Shown: piece by piece, positions 8,113-16,953 of the stretch | Position numbering within the stretch: position 1 is the first letter of the stretch | Layout of the letters: the number at the start of each line of letters is the position of its first letter | From: Gemmatimonadota bacterium | GTDB taxonomy: Bacteria; Gemmatimonadota; Gemmatimonadetes; Gemmatimonadales; Gemmatimonadaceae | Direction: 5' to 3' | Length of the DNA: 64,000 bases | NCBI GenBank assembly: GCA_028287305.1 | Contig: JAQBPX010000002.1 | Span: 186,001-250,000, forward strand | The notes under the pieces: generated by a model | The model's input: the letters and a program-made list of their open reading frames with translations, nothing else | What the model was told of the DNA's origin: nothing | Databases searched by the model: none | Made by a program: the position numbers and the translations under genes

Positions 8113-10373
8113 CAGTACGCCTCCCCGATCGAGAGGTGCAGCGTGAGGCGATTGAGGAGCTTCCCGATGCCGTTCGACGAGCCGGTGGGCGAGAAGCTGC
8201 GCATCGTGGTGAGGGGCACGAGCGTCACCACGCCGTTCTGCGTCACGGACGTGACCACCGTGAGGTTCTCGGTGCGCGACGGATTGAACCCGATGTCGAT
8301 GCGGATCGGGCCCGCCGGCGACGCATAGCGAATCCCCGCTCCCGGCGTCACGGCGCCGCTTCCTCGCGCGAGGTTGCGCAGGTTGCCCACGCCCACCAGG
8401 GAGTTGGACCCCACCACGCCGGCGTCCAGGAACACCGCCGCCGTCACCTTGCGCGCGACGGGCGTGCGCCACTCCACGCTTCCCTCGAGCAGCGAGGTGC
8501 CCCCGATCGGGCGCGACGTGAAGAACGACTGCTTGATCGTGTTCGGGTCGCAGGTCGCGACGGTGGCCGCGGACGACACGTCGCACTTGCCCCCGCCGAT
8601 GGCCGTGGCGCTGGCCAGTTCGCTCGGCGGCACGGTGAGGATGCGCGGCCCGAGCTGGTTCTCGCCATAGCCCCGCACGCTCTGCGCGCCGCCCGCGTAG
8701 AACCGCTTGCGCGGGTGCAGCACCGAGATGCCGGCGTCGCCGTTCGTGAGGGGCTGCACCCATCCCATCTTGAGGTGTCCCGCCAGCACCTTGGTGCTCG
8801 GATAGAAATAGTGCGTGTACGCGGACGCCTCGAGAAAGAGGCGGTTGTACCGGTAGTCCGACATCGTGACGTTCGACGCGTGCTCGAGGTCGAGGCGGCC
8901 GATGTATCCCTTCGTCGGCGTGAAGGGCGCGTCCGTGCGGTCCACGTACGCCGACACGATCGCCGGTGACAGGCTGCGATGCCCGCGAAGCTGGCCGATG
9001 GTCGAGAGGTCGCAGACGCCATAGTACACGCAGAAGTACACGTCGCTCGCCTCGACCTTCGTCTGCTCGTACCGGTACGTGCCGCTCAGCGGCGCGCGGA
9101 TGCGCAGGTTGTGCGTGAACGTCACCGCTCCGCCGTACCCGCGATCGATGTAGATGCCCGGGGCCGCCCGGCGATGCGCGAACGCCGAGAGCCCGAAGGC
9201 ATTCGGCGGCTTCGAGAGCCATGCCGGCTGCTTGAACTCGATGCTCGCCAGCCAGGTCGGCGAGAGGAAGGGCGCCGGGGCGCCGTTGAGCTCCGTGGCC
9301 GACTTGCGAAAGAATCCCTTCCCGTTGAGCGTGCTCGCGCCCAGGTTGCCGATCACGCCGTTGATGTCGAGCCGGCGCGCGCCGCCGATGAAGTTGTAGT
9401 CGGTGAAGCGACCGTCGGCCTGCAGGAAGTCGATGTTGTTGAAGCCGAAGCTCACGCGCCCCTCGTGCAGCGGCGACTCGCTCACCGAGATCAGCAGGTT
9501 CTTCACGCTGTCCTTCTGCGGCGGCACCACGATGGTCGCCTGGCGGAACAGGTTCGACTCGTAGAGGTTGCGCTGGCTCTCGATCACGTCGTCGCGCTTG
9601 TAGAGGCCACTCGGCCGCAGCGCGATGGTGTTCTGGATCGTGAGCGGCGTGATGTGGTTGTTGCCCTTCACGGTGATCGTGCCGACCGTGGTGCGACGGT
9701 TGGGCACCACCGTGATGTCCACCGTGCCCTGGCGCGTCTCGGCGTTGGCCGACGTCGCGGTGTCCACCGCCGCGTCGCCGTAACCGCGGTTCCACATCTC
9801 CTGCTGGAAGTAGTAGCGCGCGGTGTCGAGCGCGATGAGGTTGAGCGGCTTGCCGGCGCGCAGTTCACGCGTGATGCGCGTGACGCGCTTGAGCGGCAGG
9901 ATCAGGCTGTCGTAGGCCACGCGAATGGACTGGACGAGGGTCGGCGCTCCCTCTACCACGTTGAACGTGACCTTCACCTGGTTCTTCTCGGCGTTCTCCA
10001 CCACGACCGTGGTGTCCACCGTGGCCTCGCGATAGCCGCGCTTCCAGTAGTAGACGCGCATCCGGAGGACGTCGCGCGCCAGCTCGTCGTGGTCCAGGTA
10101 GTGGCGCTGCACCCAGAGCGGCGACTTGCTGAGCGCGCAGAAGGGGACCAGCAGCAGGCTGCGGCACTCGCTGCCCGTGGTCGAGATGCTCTTCCGGAGG
10201 TCGTAGGAATCGACCCCCTTCACCCCGTTCAGCACGAGGTGGCGGATCTCGGGATCCGGGCGTTTCTGGCCGCGATCGGCCTGGGCGGGCAGGCAGGAGG
10301 GCGCACAGGCAAGGAGCAGGGCCACCAGCCCTGCCCACCGCCTCCGCCCCCGGATGAGTTCGGGACGTGGCAT
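8112..10373 (-). CDS. tamA: Omp85-family outer membrane protein (TamA/BamA-like)
   Basis: A 753-residue outer-membrane insertase. The signal peptide is basic (RRRW) then hydrophobic, with cleavage near LPAQA at about residue 32. Several POTRA domains follow (for example PEIRHLVLNGVKGVDSYDLRKSIS and TVGTITVKGNNHITPLTIQNTI), then a 16-strand-type beta barrel with the surface-antigen region (PFTPTKGYIGRLDLEHAS) and a loop-6-like VRGYGENQLGPR. It ends in an alternating strand with a terminal aromatic residue, the usual beta-signal position. Pairing with a TamB gene argues for TamA over BamA. I start at ATG 10373 because the open frame further upstream is low-complexity and contains the rho-tamA hairpin. 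Confidence 0.88.
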   Translation of the reverse strand: MPRPELIRGRRRWAGLVALLLACAPSCLPAQADRGQKRPDPEIRHLVLNGVKGVDSYDLRKSISTTGSECRSLLLVPFCALSKSPLWVQRHYLDHDELARDVLRMRVYYWKRGYREATVDTTVVVENAEKNQVKVTFNVVEGAPTLVQSIRVAYDSLILPLKRVTRITRELRAGKPLNLIALDTARYYFQQEMWNRGYGDAAVDTATSANAETRQGTVDITVVPNRRTTVGTITVKGNNHITPLTIQNTIALRPSGLYKRDDVIESQRNLYESNLFRQATIVVPPQKDSVKNLLISVSESPLHEGRVSFGFNNIDFLQADGRFTDYNFIGGARRLDINGVIGNLGASTLNGKGFFRKSATELNGAPAPFLSPTWLASIEFKQPAWLSKPPNAFGLSAFAHRRAAPGIYIDRGYGGAVTFTHNLRIRAPLSGTYRYEQTKVEASDVYFCVYYGVCDLSTIGQLRGHRSLSPAIVSAYVDRTDAPFTPTKGYIGRLDLEHASNVTMSDYRYNRLFLEASAYTHYFYPSTKVLAGHLKMGWVQPLTNGDAGISVLHPRKRFYAGGAQSVRGYGENQLGPRILTVPPSELASATAIGGGKCDVSSAATVATCDPNTIKQSFFTSRPIGGTSLLEGSVEWRTPVARKVTAAVFLDAGVVGSNSLVGVGNLRNLARGSGAVTPGAGIRYASPAGPIRIDIGFNPSRTENLTVVTSVTQNGVVTLVPLTTMRSFSPTGSSNGIGKLLNRLTLHLSIGEAY

Positions 10374-10443
10374 CACGATCCTGTCCCTAGCAATGACCGG
10401 GCCCGACTGCGGGGGCAGCCGCAGGGGCGCGGGGATGAGGAAA

Positions 10444-10480
10444 TGGGGGGCTGGGGAACACGAATGTCCCCAGCCCCCCA
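10444..10480 (-). terminator. GC-rich 14-bp perfect hairpin after rho
   Basis: tggggggctgggga (10444-10457) pairs perfectly with tccccagcccccca (10467-10480) around a 9-base loop. It sits between the rho stop and the tamA start on the same strand. It lacks a T-run, so it may end or attenuate rho transcripts, or protect the 3' end. The ccccagccccc word recurs near 31.7 kb. Confidence 0.5.
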
Positions 10481-10516
10481 TCCAGCAGTTCCCCAGCCCC
10501 TCAGCCCCTCAGCTCC

Positions 10517-12025
10517 TCACAACCCGCTGAGGAGCGCGTCGTTGTTCACCGTGCCCGCGATGCGCTTGATCAGCCACTCCATCCCGGAGCTGGGCGGCAT
10601 CTGGCTCAGCCCGCGCCGCAGCGTGTACACGTTGTCGATCTGGTCGGCCCGGAACAGCTTCTCCTCCCGGCGCGTGCCGCTCGTCGCGATGTCGATCGCC
10701 GGGTAGATGCGCTTCTCGGCCAGGCTGCGATCCAGCTTGATCTCGCAATTGCCCGTGCCCTTGAACTCCTCGAAGATCACGTCGTCCATGCGCGACCCGG
10801 TCTCCACGAGCGCCGTGGCGATGATCGTCAGCGAGCCCGGTCCAGGCGCCATGTTCACCGCCCGCGCCGAGCCGAAGAACGCCTTCGGCTTCGACATCGC
10901 CGAGGAATCCAGCCCGCCCGACATGGTGCGCCCCGTGCCGCGCTCCGCGGTGTTGTGCGCGCGCGCCATGCGCGTGAGCGAATCGAGCACGATCACCACG
11001 TCCTTGTTCATCTCCACCAGCCGTCGCGCGCGCTCCATCACGATCTCGATCACCTGGACGTGACGCGCCGCGGGCTGGTCGAAGCTCGACGCGATCACCT
11101 CGCCCACGCCCCACGAAATGGCCTCGCTCACTTCCTCGGGACGCTCGTCCACCAGGAGGATCAGCAGCGTGGCCTCGGGATGGTTGATCGCGATCCCCTC
11201 GGTGATCGCGTGCATCAGCGTGGTCTTGCCGGCTCGCGCCGGCGCCACGATCAGCGCTCGCTGCCCAAAGCCGATCGGGGCGATGAGGTCGATCGCCCGG
11301 CGGATCAGCTCCGGTCCACCCTTGGCCGGCCGGCCCGTCTCCAGGCCGAGCTTCCGGTCGGGATAGTACGCCGGCAGCGTCGCGAACTCGGCCCGCTTTG
11401 CGAGCTCCTCGGGCAGGACCCCATTCACCGTGCGCACCTCGACCACCACCGTGCGGCCGCGATGGTCGCGCCCCGTGGTCGCCTCGACCTCATCGCCCTT
11501 TCTCAGCCCGATGTCCCGCACCACCTGCGGCGGCACGAAGGTATCGCCGGGCTCGGGCAGGTAGCTGCCGTCAGGACGGCGGATGTATCCACCATCCCGG
11601 CCGATGTCGAACCAGCCGCGAACCTCACCGGTGGCGGTCACCGCGGCGATCGCGGGCGCAGCCTGGGCCTCGCGGGGCGCGGAACCTTCAGTGCGCGGAG
11701 TGGCGCGTCCCCGGCCGCGACGGTGGCGCCGGCCATTCTTTCCGTAGACGTCCCCGCGATCCGGGCGCTCACCGCGGTCCGGTCTCGGCCCGCGATCGCC
11801 GCTGGGGCGGTCGCCGTTGGAGGGAGGCGACTGTATGCCGCGCTCCGGGCCGGCGTCGCTACTCACGGGTGGGGTGGGGGAGGAGGCGATGGGCGGGGGC
11901 GCCTCGGCGCCGCCGTCGTCCGCATTGTCTTCGCGATAGGGATTTGGCTCGCCCCCCTCGGCCTGCGAGGGATCCGACGGGCGGGGTCTGCGACCGCGAC
12001 GGGGCGGACGGCGACGTTCGTTCAT
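10517..12025 (-). CDS. rho: Transcription termination factor Rho with basic N-terminal tail
   Basis: A 502-residue hexameric RNA helicase that ends transcription. Residues 1-130 are a disordered Arg/Pro/Gly-rich tail instead of a helical N-terminal domain. Residues about 131-200 are the cold-shock-like primary RNA-binding domain (GWFDIGRDGGYIRRPDGSYL). The ATPase core has a P-loop APARAGKTTL with K267, LLVDERPEEV and the Walker B strand VVIVLDSLTRMARAHN, followed by Q- and R-loop regions and TGTRREE. Tails of this kind are known in Rho from other high-GC bacteria and add RNA binding. The start ATG at 12025 avoids a His-rich non-coding extension. The gene leads a minus-strand run with tamA and tamB. 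Confidence 0.97.
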   Translation of the reverse strand: MNERRRPPRRGRRPRPSDPSQAEGGEPNPYREDNADDGGAEAPPPIASSPTPPVSSDAGPERGIQSPPSNGDRPSGDRGPRPDRGERPDRGDVYGKNGRRHRRGRGRATPRTEGSAPREAQAAPAIAAVTATGEVRGWFDIGRDGGYIRRPDGSYLPEPGDTFVPPQVVRDIGLRKGDEVEATTGRDHRGRTVVVEVRTVNGVLPEELAKRAEFATLPAYYPDRKLGLETGRPAKGGPELIRRAIDLIAPIGFGQRALIVAPARAGKTTLMHAITEGIAINHPEATLLILLVDERPEEVSEAISWGVGEVIASSFDQPAARHVQVIEIVMERARRLVEMNKDVVIVLDSLTRMARAHNTAERGTGRTMSGGLDSSAMSKPKAFFGSARAVNMAPGPGSLTIIATALVETGSRMDDVIFEEFKGTGNCEIKLDRSLAEKRIYPAIDIATSGTRREEKLFRADQIDNVYTLRRGLSQMPPSSGMEWLIKRIAGTVNNDALLSGL

Positions 12026-12454
12026 GCAGCGGAACTCGTGGTGATGGTGTGATTCGGTGGACCCAGCCCGCATGAGGCGGGACGATCCGGACTTCTGGAT
12101 TGCCGACTGCGGATTGTGCGACTTCGCACACGGCGCCCCGCTGGGCGCATGTGGCCATCAGGCAGCGCGTACGAAACGCCAGTGACGGGATGGTGCGACG
12201 CGACCTGCTCGGTGCTGGTTCTTCCGGGCCGCGGACACTACACGCGGTTTCGGATGAAGGCCCTGCTGCGGCGCGGCTGGTCGCGACGGTGCGACGGCAA
12301 GCCACGCAGGACGGGGATCGGCTGCAGCGAAAATGCTCGCTCACTCCGCCGAACGCCATCGAGTATCGCCACTTCTACCGCCGGGCGCAACCCTCAACTC
12401 GCCCGCTCCGTACCGGAACCCCGCTTCCGCGAAGTCCGTGCCTATTTTTCGTGC
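12026..12454. other. Intergenic region upstream of rho and the next plus-strand gene
   Basis: 429 bases between two divergent starts, so it must carry the rho promoter and leader. It contains small inverted repeats: cccgc-atgag-gcggg at 12067-12081 and tgtgcg-actt-cgcaca near 12115-12130, followed at once by gcgccccgctgggcgc. On the rho side these would lie in the 5' leader, where autoregulation of rho is common in other bacteria, but I cannot identify a rut site by eye. A plus-strand frame is open from 12116, but its first 110 codons are Arg-rich and non-coding in style. Confidence 0.45.
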
Positions 12455-13036
12455 ATGCTCTATCCCGCACCGGAACTCGCCTCCGCCGTCGATGAATACC
12501 GCCGCACCGACAACCTCGGTGTCCTCCTCGATCGCGTGCGCCGGCTGGCGGGCCTCGTGTCGGTGGAGGCCCTGCGCCAGGCGGCCGCGCCATTCCAGGA
12601 GTTGCCGGAGGTCATGATCCCGGTCTACGAACACGTCGTCGCGAATCGCCCCGCCGATGCACAGGCGATGGTGATCCTCGCCAACGCCTACTGGCTCACC
12701 GGCCGCGGCCCCGACGTGGTGGGAGAGCTGGCCGAGCGGGCGAAGGTCGCCGATCCCCAGAATCGCGGCGCGTGGCACCTGTGGGCCCTGGCGCAGTCCG
12801 ACCCGCGCGCGCGCATGGAGCGATGGGAGCAGGTGGCAACGGCCTTTCCCACCGACCAGCTGGCTCGCGCCGCGCTCGCCGACAATGCGGCGAGCGTGGC
12901 CGGAAACGAGCACGACCCGCTGGCGCTCGACCTGGCCGTGCGTACCTATGAATCCCTGCTGGCCGAGGCGGTGCAGCCGGAACACAGGACCGCCCTCACG
13001 ACCACCATCGACTCGCTGCGGAACTGGAAGTTGTAA
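12455..13036 (+). CDS. Helical TPR-like protein of unknown function
   Basis: A 193-residue soluble protein with no signal peptide. It looks all-helical with TPR-like spacing (PADAQAMVILANAYWLTGRGPDVVGELAERAKVADP; NRGAWHLWALAQSDP). I start at ATG 12455 (MLYPAPELASAVDEYRR), where amino-acid use becomes normal; a GTG at 12451 is an alternative. There is no Shine-Dalgarno match, but TATTTT at 12443-12448 could be a -10 element of a leaderless transcript. It is divergent from rho. Not recognised beyond the TPR-like pattern. Confidence 0.6.
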   Translation: MLYPAPELASAVDEYRRTDNLGVLLDRVRRLAGLVSVEALRQAAAPFQELPEVMIPVYEHVVANRPADAQAMVILANAYWLTGRGPDVVGELAERAKVADPQNRGAWHLWALAQSDPRARMERWEQVATAFPTDQLARAALADNAASVAGNEHDPLALDLAVRTYESLLAEAVQPEHRTALTTTIDSLRNWKL

Positions 13037-13137
13037 GCTCCAGGAGGGTCGGGGCTGGGGGGCACGATGCGCTCCGGCGTGAGGAATTGAGACGCAACGG
13101 TACGGCGCCGCGCTTATCCCGGTGCGAACGTCAGGAC

Positions 13138-13698
13138 ATGAGAAACCACCGGACCTCGCCCTTCCCGGGCCACCTCACGCTCGTCCCCGACGACCATCCG
13201 GGACTTGCCCCCGACCTCGCGGACGCACCCCGCATTCCGCGCTCCTGCATCGTCCTCGAGGGCGCTCCAGCCCTCGATGACGGAGCGCTCGCCGGACACA
13301 TCGTCCGCAGCGTGACCTCGACTGGCGCGGCGACCACCCTGCTCGAGCGCCAGCTACCCGCGGGCACGCAGCCCGGGTCGTGGCCCGTGCTGGTGGTCGC
13401 GTTGCGCGACACGGAGGGCGGCTCGTTCATTCCCTTCGTGGCGGCCGTGCGCCGGCGCTGGCCCTCGCTGCCCGTGGTCGCGTGGACTGGCGTGGGCGGC
13501 TCGTGGGGCCGGGACGTGCTGCTCGCGGCGCGCTCCGGCGTGCAACACCTCGCGTTCGCCGGCGTCGATGCGCTCAGCGAGGTGGTGTTCAGCCTGCCGC
13601 CGAGCGAGTACGTCGCCCGGGCGCCCGAGGAACGAAAGCGGGTGCGCGCGTCGGGTGACAAGCCGCGGCCCCACGGGGAAGCGCCGTCGTCAGGCTGA
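13138..13698 (+). CDS. Receiver-like protein without a clear phospho-acceptor
   Basis: A 186-residue protein whose middle (about 75-160) resembles a response-regulator receiver fold: strand WPVLVVAL, helix FIPFVAAVRRR, strand SLPVVAWTG, helix RDVLLAARSG, strand VQHLAFAG. The usual acceptor Asp after the third strand is not evident and no DNA-binding domain follows, so it is probably a pseudo-receiver. The same strand-helix pattern (LPIVAW..., ALAQAGVDDLLF) occurs in the AraC-type protein encoded tail to tail with it; the genes overlap by 9 bases. The start is uncertain: ATG 13138, or TTG 13087 just after GAGGAA. Confidence 0.55.
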   Translation: MRNHRTSPFPGHLTLVPDDHPGLAPDLADAPRIPRSCIVLEGAPALDDGALAGHIVRSVTSTGAATTLLERQLPAGTQPGSWPVLVVALRDTEGGSFIPFVAAVRRRWPSLPVVAWTGVGGSWGRDVLLAARSGVQHLAFAGVDALSEVVFSLPPSEYVARAPEERKRVRASGDKPRPHGEAPSSG

Positions 13699-14523
13699 CG
13701 CCGCCTCGGCGTCCTCGGCCAGCGCCGAGGGGTGGTTCAGCTCGCGGACGAACGCGTCCACCACGGGCTGCAGCCCCCCGGCAGCCCGAAGGTCCTGCGG
13801 GCGCATCCCGAGGTAGCGGGTGAGCAGCGCACGGAGTGCGTTCGGGGAGGGGAAGGCGAGGTCGTAGGCGATCTGCTCCACGCTGCGTGAGGTGCCACGC
13901 AGTCGCGCGCCGACCATCAGCAGCCGGCTCCATCCGATCAGCTCGCGCGGGGGCGGGATGCGCTGGGCGCGGCAGATCCGGAAGAGGGTAGCGCGGCTGA
14001 CGCCCATCGTGCGCGCCATGGCCTCGAGGTCGAGGGTTTCAGTGGCCGACTTCACCGCGTATTCGACGATGGCCCAGGCGGGCCGTGGAATGTGCGGCAG
14101 GATCGCGTCCAGGATCTCGCTCGAGTGACGGCTGTGGCCTGCGCGCTGCAGCGCGAGCCGGAGCACGGCCTGCGGCTCGTCCACGTGACGGAAGAGCAGG
14201 TCGTCCACGCCGGCCTGCGCGAGCGCGAGGATCGTCTGCGAAAACTCGTGGCCCGCCTCGCACCAGGCCACGATGGGCAGGGTCGCGGCCGCCGCGCGCA
14301 GTCGCAGGAGGCTCGGCGCGACCGCGGTTCCCTGGGCGTCCACCGGCTCGATGATCAGGGAGCCGACGTCCTCCAGGTACTGGCCGGCCAGCGACTCGAG
14401 GGCGGCAGCGGACTCCACGAACTCGATCGTGCCACGCGCACCCAGTGCGCCCCGGAACAGCGCCGCTTCGCGACGGTCCCGGATCAGCGCGATCAGGAAG
14501 GGCAGGCCAGGAGAGGGAGGCAT
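13690..14523 (-). CDS. AraC-family regulator with REC-like N-terminal domain
   Basis: A 277-residue regulator. The N-terminal part (to about 130) is receiver-like (FLIALIRDRREAALFRGAL, GSLIIEPVD, LPIVAWCEAG, QAGVDDLLF), without a convincing acidic phosphorylation site. The C-terminal AraC double helix-turn-helix (about 165-260) contains LEAMARTMGVSRATLFRICRA and VEQIAYDLAFPSPNALRALLTRYLGMRP. The start is ATG 14523; a GTG at 14550 in the same frame is possible. It shares its REC-like pattern with the convergent neighbour, so the two may have arisen by duplication or may interact. The signal is unknown. Confidence 0.75.
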   Translation of the reverse strand: MPPSPGLPFLIALIRDRREAALFRGALGARGTIEFVESAAALESLAGQYLEDVGSLIIEPVDAQGTAVAPSLLRLRAAAATLPIVAWCEAGHEFSQTILALAQAGVDDLLFRHVDEPQAVLRLALQRAGHSRHSSEILDAILPHIPRPAWAIVEYAVKSATETLDLEAMARTMGVSRATLFRICRAQRIPPPRELIGWSRLLMVGARLRGTSRSVEQIAYDLAFPSPNALRALLTRYLGMRPQDLRAAGGLQPVVDAFVRELNHPSALAEDAEAASA

Positions 14524-14719
14524 GGCGGGGACCGTCGGAGCGAGGCGCACGGCGGTAGTTCAATTACCCCCGCCTGGCCGGAGCGCGCAAGACTGCGAAA
14601 AAAGATTGAGACGCTGCGTGACGACGTGAGACGACGCGGGAGGGTGCAGGGCGGGCGCGAGCGCGACCTTCCTGATTCGCGCCTGCGGCGCGCCCCTCAC
14701 CCCTCGGCTGGAGCTACCC

Positions 14720-14908
14720 ATGACCCGTCCTACGATCGCCTCGCGCTTTCCCCTGGTAGCGTCCCTGATCGGGCTCGTCGCCGTTCTCGCCGCCTGCTCG
14801 TCGTCGCCCACCGGTCCGGTCGCACAGGGTCGCCAGGTCTTGCGCTCCGTGGACTCGACGCTGGTGACCGATTCGACCGGCCGCAGCGGCTACGTCGTCA
14901 TTCACTAG
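14720..14908 (+). CDS. Small lipoprotein, 62 residues
   Basis: A very short protein with a typical lipoprotein signal: basic start, hydrophobic stretch (LVASLIGLVAVLA) and lipobox LAAC with the lipidated Cys at 26, then a Ser/Pro-rich linker. Only about 36 residues follow. No known domain. It is preceded by ctggagctacccatg, a reasonable ribosome-binding context. Its end is 10 bases from the convergent TPR gene. The function is unknown; outer- or inner-membrane anchoring is inferred from the lipobox. Confidence 0.65.
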   Translation: MTRPTIASRFPLVASLIGLVAVLAACSSSPTGPVAQGRQVLRSVDSTLVTDSTGRSGYVVIH

Positions 14909-14918
14909 GGCCGGCTGG

Positions 14919-16166
14919 TCAGCTCCCGCTGGGGGCCATGGCCAGCGCCTGCGCGTCGTCGGCCTCCAGTTGCTCCAGCTCGAAGAGCACTGAACGCGCC
15001 TGGTGCATCTCTGCCGGGACCGGGGGCCACTCAGCGCGCGTCTGCAGGGTCTCCGCTCGCCAGTCGATCTCGTGATGGTCGTGTACCTGGGCGATCTGCT
15101 GCGCCCGTACGCGATAACCCTCGGCCACGTCGGCCGCGTTTATCGTCGCGAAAGCGACCGCCATTTCGAGGTGCGCCACCGCGCGCTGATAGCTCAACCT
15201 CGGTCCCGGCACGTCGGCGCGTGCGTCGCCGTCGTCGAGCAGCGCCTCCCACTCGTCCAGCCGGCGCGCTGCCGCGCGGAGCGTAGCCCCGGACGCGAGC
15301 CCACGGTCTCGAGCCACCGCCACCGCATATCCGCCGAGCGCGGGAAGCGACAGTCGAGCGAGGGATGCGTGGCCAAGCACGTGCGCAAAGCCCTTCGTGG
15401 CGGGACGGGGATGCCCAGCGTCGAGCAGCAGCTGTGACAGGTTCACCAGTGCCGCACTCGCATCCTCCTGCCGCTTCGCCGCCGTGAACGCCGACCACCC
15501 GTGCTGCGCCGCGGTCGAGAGGTCACCTGCCGACGCCGCACTGATCAGCAGCATCTGGTGCGCCATCGCGATGGCCTGTGCGCCCACGCCGTCGTGCGCG
15601 AGCACGCGCGTGTAGAGCGCGCGACCCTGCGGATGGTTTCCGCGGAAGGTCTGCAGCACGCCCTGGCCCAGCCACGCGAGTCCCAGCAGCTCGTCGTCGG
15701 ACGACGCCTCGCCGATCGACTCGATCTCCTCGTAGTACGTCTGCGCCGCCTTCACGTCGCCCATCTGCCGCGCCACGCGCGCCAGCTGGTTGAGCAGCTC
15801 TCCGTGTTCACGCGGAATGTCGCCGGCCGGCACCAGTACCAGCAGCGCGCGCAGGCACGTCGCCGCCAGCGCGAACCGGCCGGCGTCTTCCATCCCGACC
15901 GCGGCGCGCGTGCCGACGTCGATCGCCTGGTCCATCAGCGAGGCCTGCTGCACGGGGGGCGTTCCGTCCGCGCCGATGCTGATCACGCTGCGGAACAGTC
16001 GCTCGTGCTGCTCGCACGACCCAGCGCCCGGCGCAAGTTCGGAGGCACGCGTGAGCAGCTGCGCCACCTGGAGCCACGCGCCGTCACGCGCATGGGCCTG
16101 TGCGGTGCGTCGGCGCTCGAGGTCCGAGCGAAGGGCGGCGGCGGGCGCCTGGATCGGTAGCAACAT
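14919..16166 (-). CDS. Tetratricopeptide-repeat protein
   Basis: A 415-residue soluble, Ala/Leu-rich helical protein with TPR-like repeats (for example GELLNQLARVARQMGDVKAAQTYYEEIESIG and ALVNLSQLLLDAGHPRPA). No signal peptide or enzymatic motif. I start at ATG 16166 (MLLPIQAP), which has GGGAG 8-9 bases upstream; the frame is open to 16703 but that part runs antisense to a response regulator gene and is non-coding in composition. Such arrays usually hold other proteins. Divergent from the response regulator at 16351, which might control it. Confidence 0.7.
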   Translation of the reverse strand: MLLPIQAPAAALRSDLERRRTAQAHARDGAWLQVAQLLTRASELAPGAGSCEQHERLFRSVISIGADGTPPVQQASLMDQAIDVGTRAAVGMEDAGRFALAATCLRALLVLVPAGDIPREHGELLNQLARVARQMGDVKAAQTYYEEIESIGEASSDDELLGLAWLGQGVLQTFRGNHPQGRALYTRVLAHDGVGAQAIAMAHQMLLISAASAGDLSTAAQHGWSAFTAAKRQEDASAALVNLSQLLLDAGHPRPATKGFAHVLGHASLARLSLPALGGYAVAVARDRGLASGATLRAAARRLDEWEALLDDGDARADVPGPRLSYQRAVAHLEMAVAFATINAADVAEGYRVRAQQIAQVHDHHEIDWRAETLQTRAEWPPVPAEMHQARSVLFELEQLEADDAQALAMAPSGS

Positions 16167-16350
16167 CGGTGAGGTCTCCCGCGAATGCGGTGGTGAGGGT
16201 GCTGGTCGCAGTCTGTGGGAAGCGGGGATGCGCGGGCAAGGGCGTTTGCACCAGAAACGGCCGAAGTGAGACGCTACGTGAGGGGAAATTTTGAATCGGA
16301 GGCTTTTTGGGGGTGCGCGAACCGGAGCGTACCTGCCATTGTCCTGATAG

Positions 16351-16932
16351 ATGATCGACGCCAACCCTCGATTCGGTGGCGCGCGCGTCGCCGTGAATGA
16401 CGGCCCGCCGCGCGATCCCGATGACCGACGTACCGCTTCATCCCTGCCGGACGCTGCCGCGGAGCAGGCGCCTCCGCGCACGCGTCGCGCGTCCGGGCCC
16501 GCCACCGGACAGGTACCGGACAGGGGAGCCGAGGACCGTCCCGCGCCCGAGGCGAGCTCGCCACTGCTGCTGCTGGTGGAAGACGAGCCCGCGGTCGCGC
16601 ACATCGTGGGACGCGTGCTCAGTCGCGCTGGCTTTCGCGTGGTGCACGCCACGCGCATCTCCGAGGCGCGCGCGATCCTCAGCGCGCAGGTGATCGACAT
16701 CATGCTGCTCGACTACCGCCTGCCCGATGGGCGCGCTGACCGGCTCTATACCGACGCGGTGCGGCTGCAGCCCGCGCTCGCGGTGAGCACCGTGTTCCTC
16801 ACCGGTGACCTCTCGGAGACCACCGAGGCGAGCCTCGCGGCGACCGGCTGTCCCTTCCTCGCGAAGCCGTTCAGCATCGACGCGCTGGTGAAGGCGGTGC
16901 AGCACGCCGCGAAGCGCGGCAGGCACGTCTAG
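16351..16932 (+). CDS. Single-domain response regulator
   Basis: 193 residues: a disordered Pro/Arg-rich N-terminal tail (1-70) and one receiver domain (about 71-190). The receiver has all key residues: acidic pair E77/D78 (VEDE), phospho-acceptor D121 (LLDYRLPDG), switch Thr T151 (FLTG) and K172 (AKPF). With no output domain it probably acts by protein contact, as CheY- or Spo0F-type regulators do. No kinase gene is adjacent. The start at 16351 has only a weak ribosome-binding site, so part of the tail could be untranslated. Confidence 0.82.
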   Translation: MIDANPRFGGARVAVNDGPPRDPDDRRTASSLPDAAAEQAPPRTRRASGPATGQVPDRGAEDRPAPEASSPLLLLVEDEPAVAHIVGRVLSRAGFRVVHATRISEARAILSAQVIDIMLLDYRLPDGRADRLYTDAVRLQPALAVSTVFLTGDLSETTEASLAATGCPFLAKPFSIDALVKAVQHAAKRGRHV

Positions 16933-16953
16933 CCCGCTCCGCGCGACCGGTCC

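Noticed and set aside
6127-8328. Plus-strand ORF of 733 codons inside tamB
   Set aside because: High-GC shadow: Arg/His/Ala-rich, no domain, while the opposite frame is a recognisable TamB.
8113-9795. Upstream extension of the TamB frame to about 2080 residues
   Set aside because: This stretch is antisense-like frame over the Omp85 gene, very rich in Arg, His and Gln. TamB starts cleanly with a membrane anchor at 8112 and its ATG overlaps the Omp85 stop.
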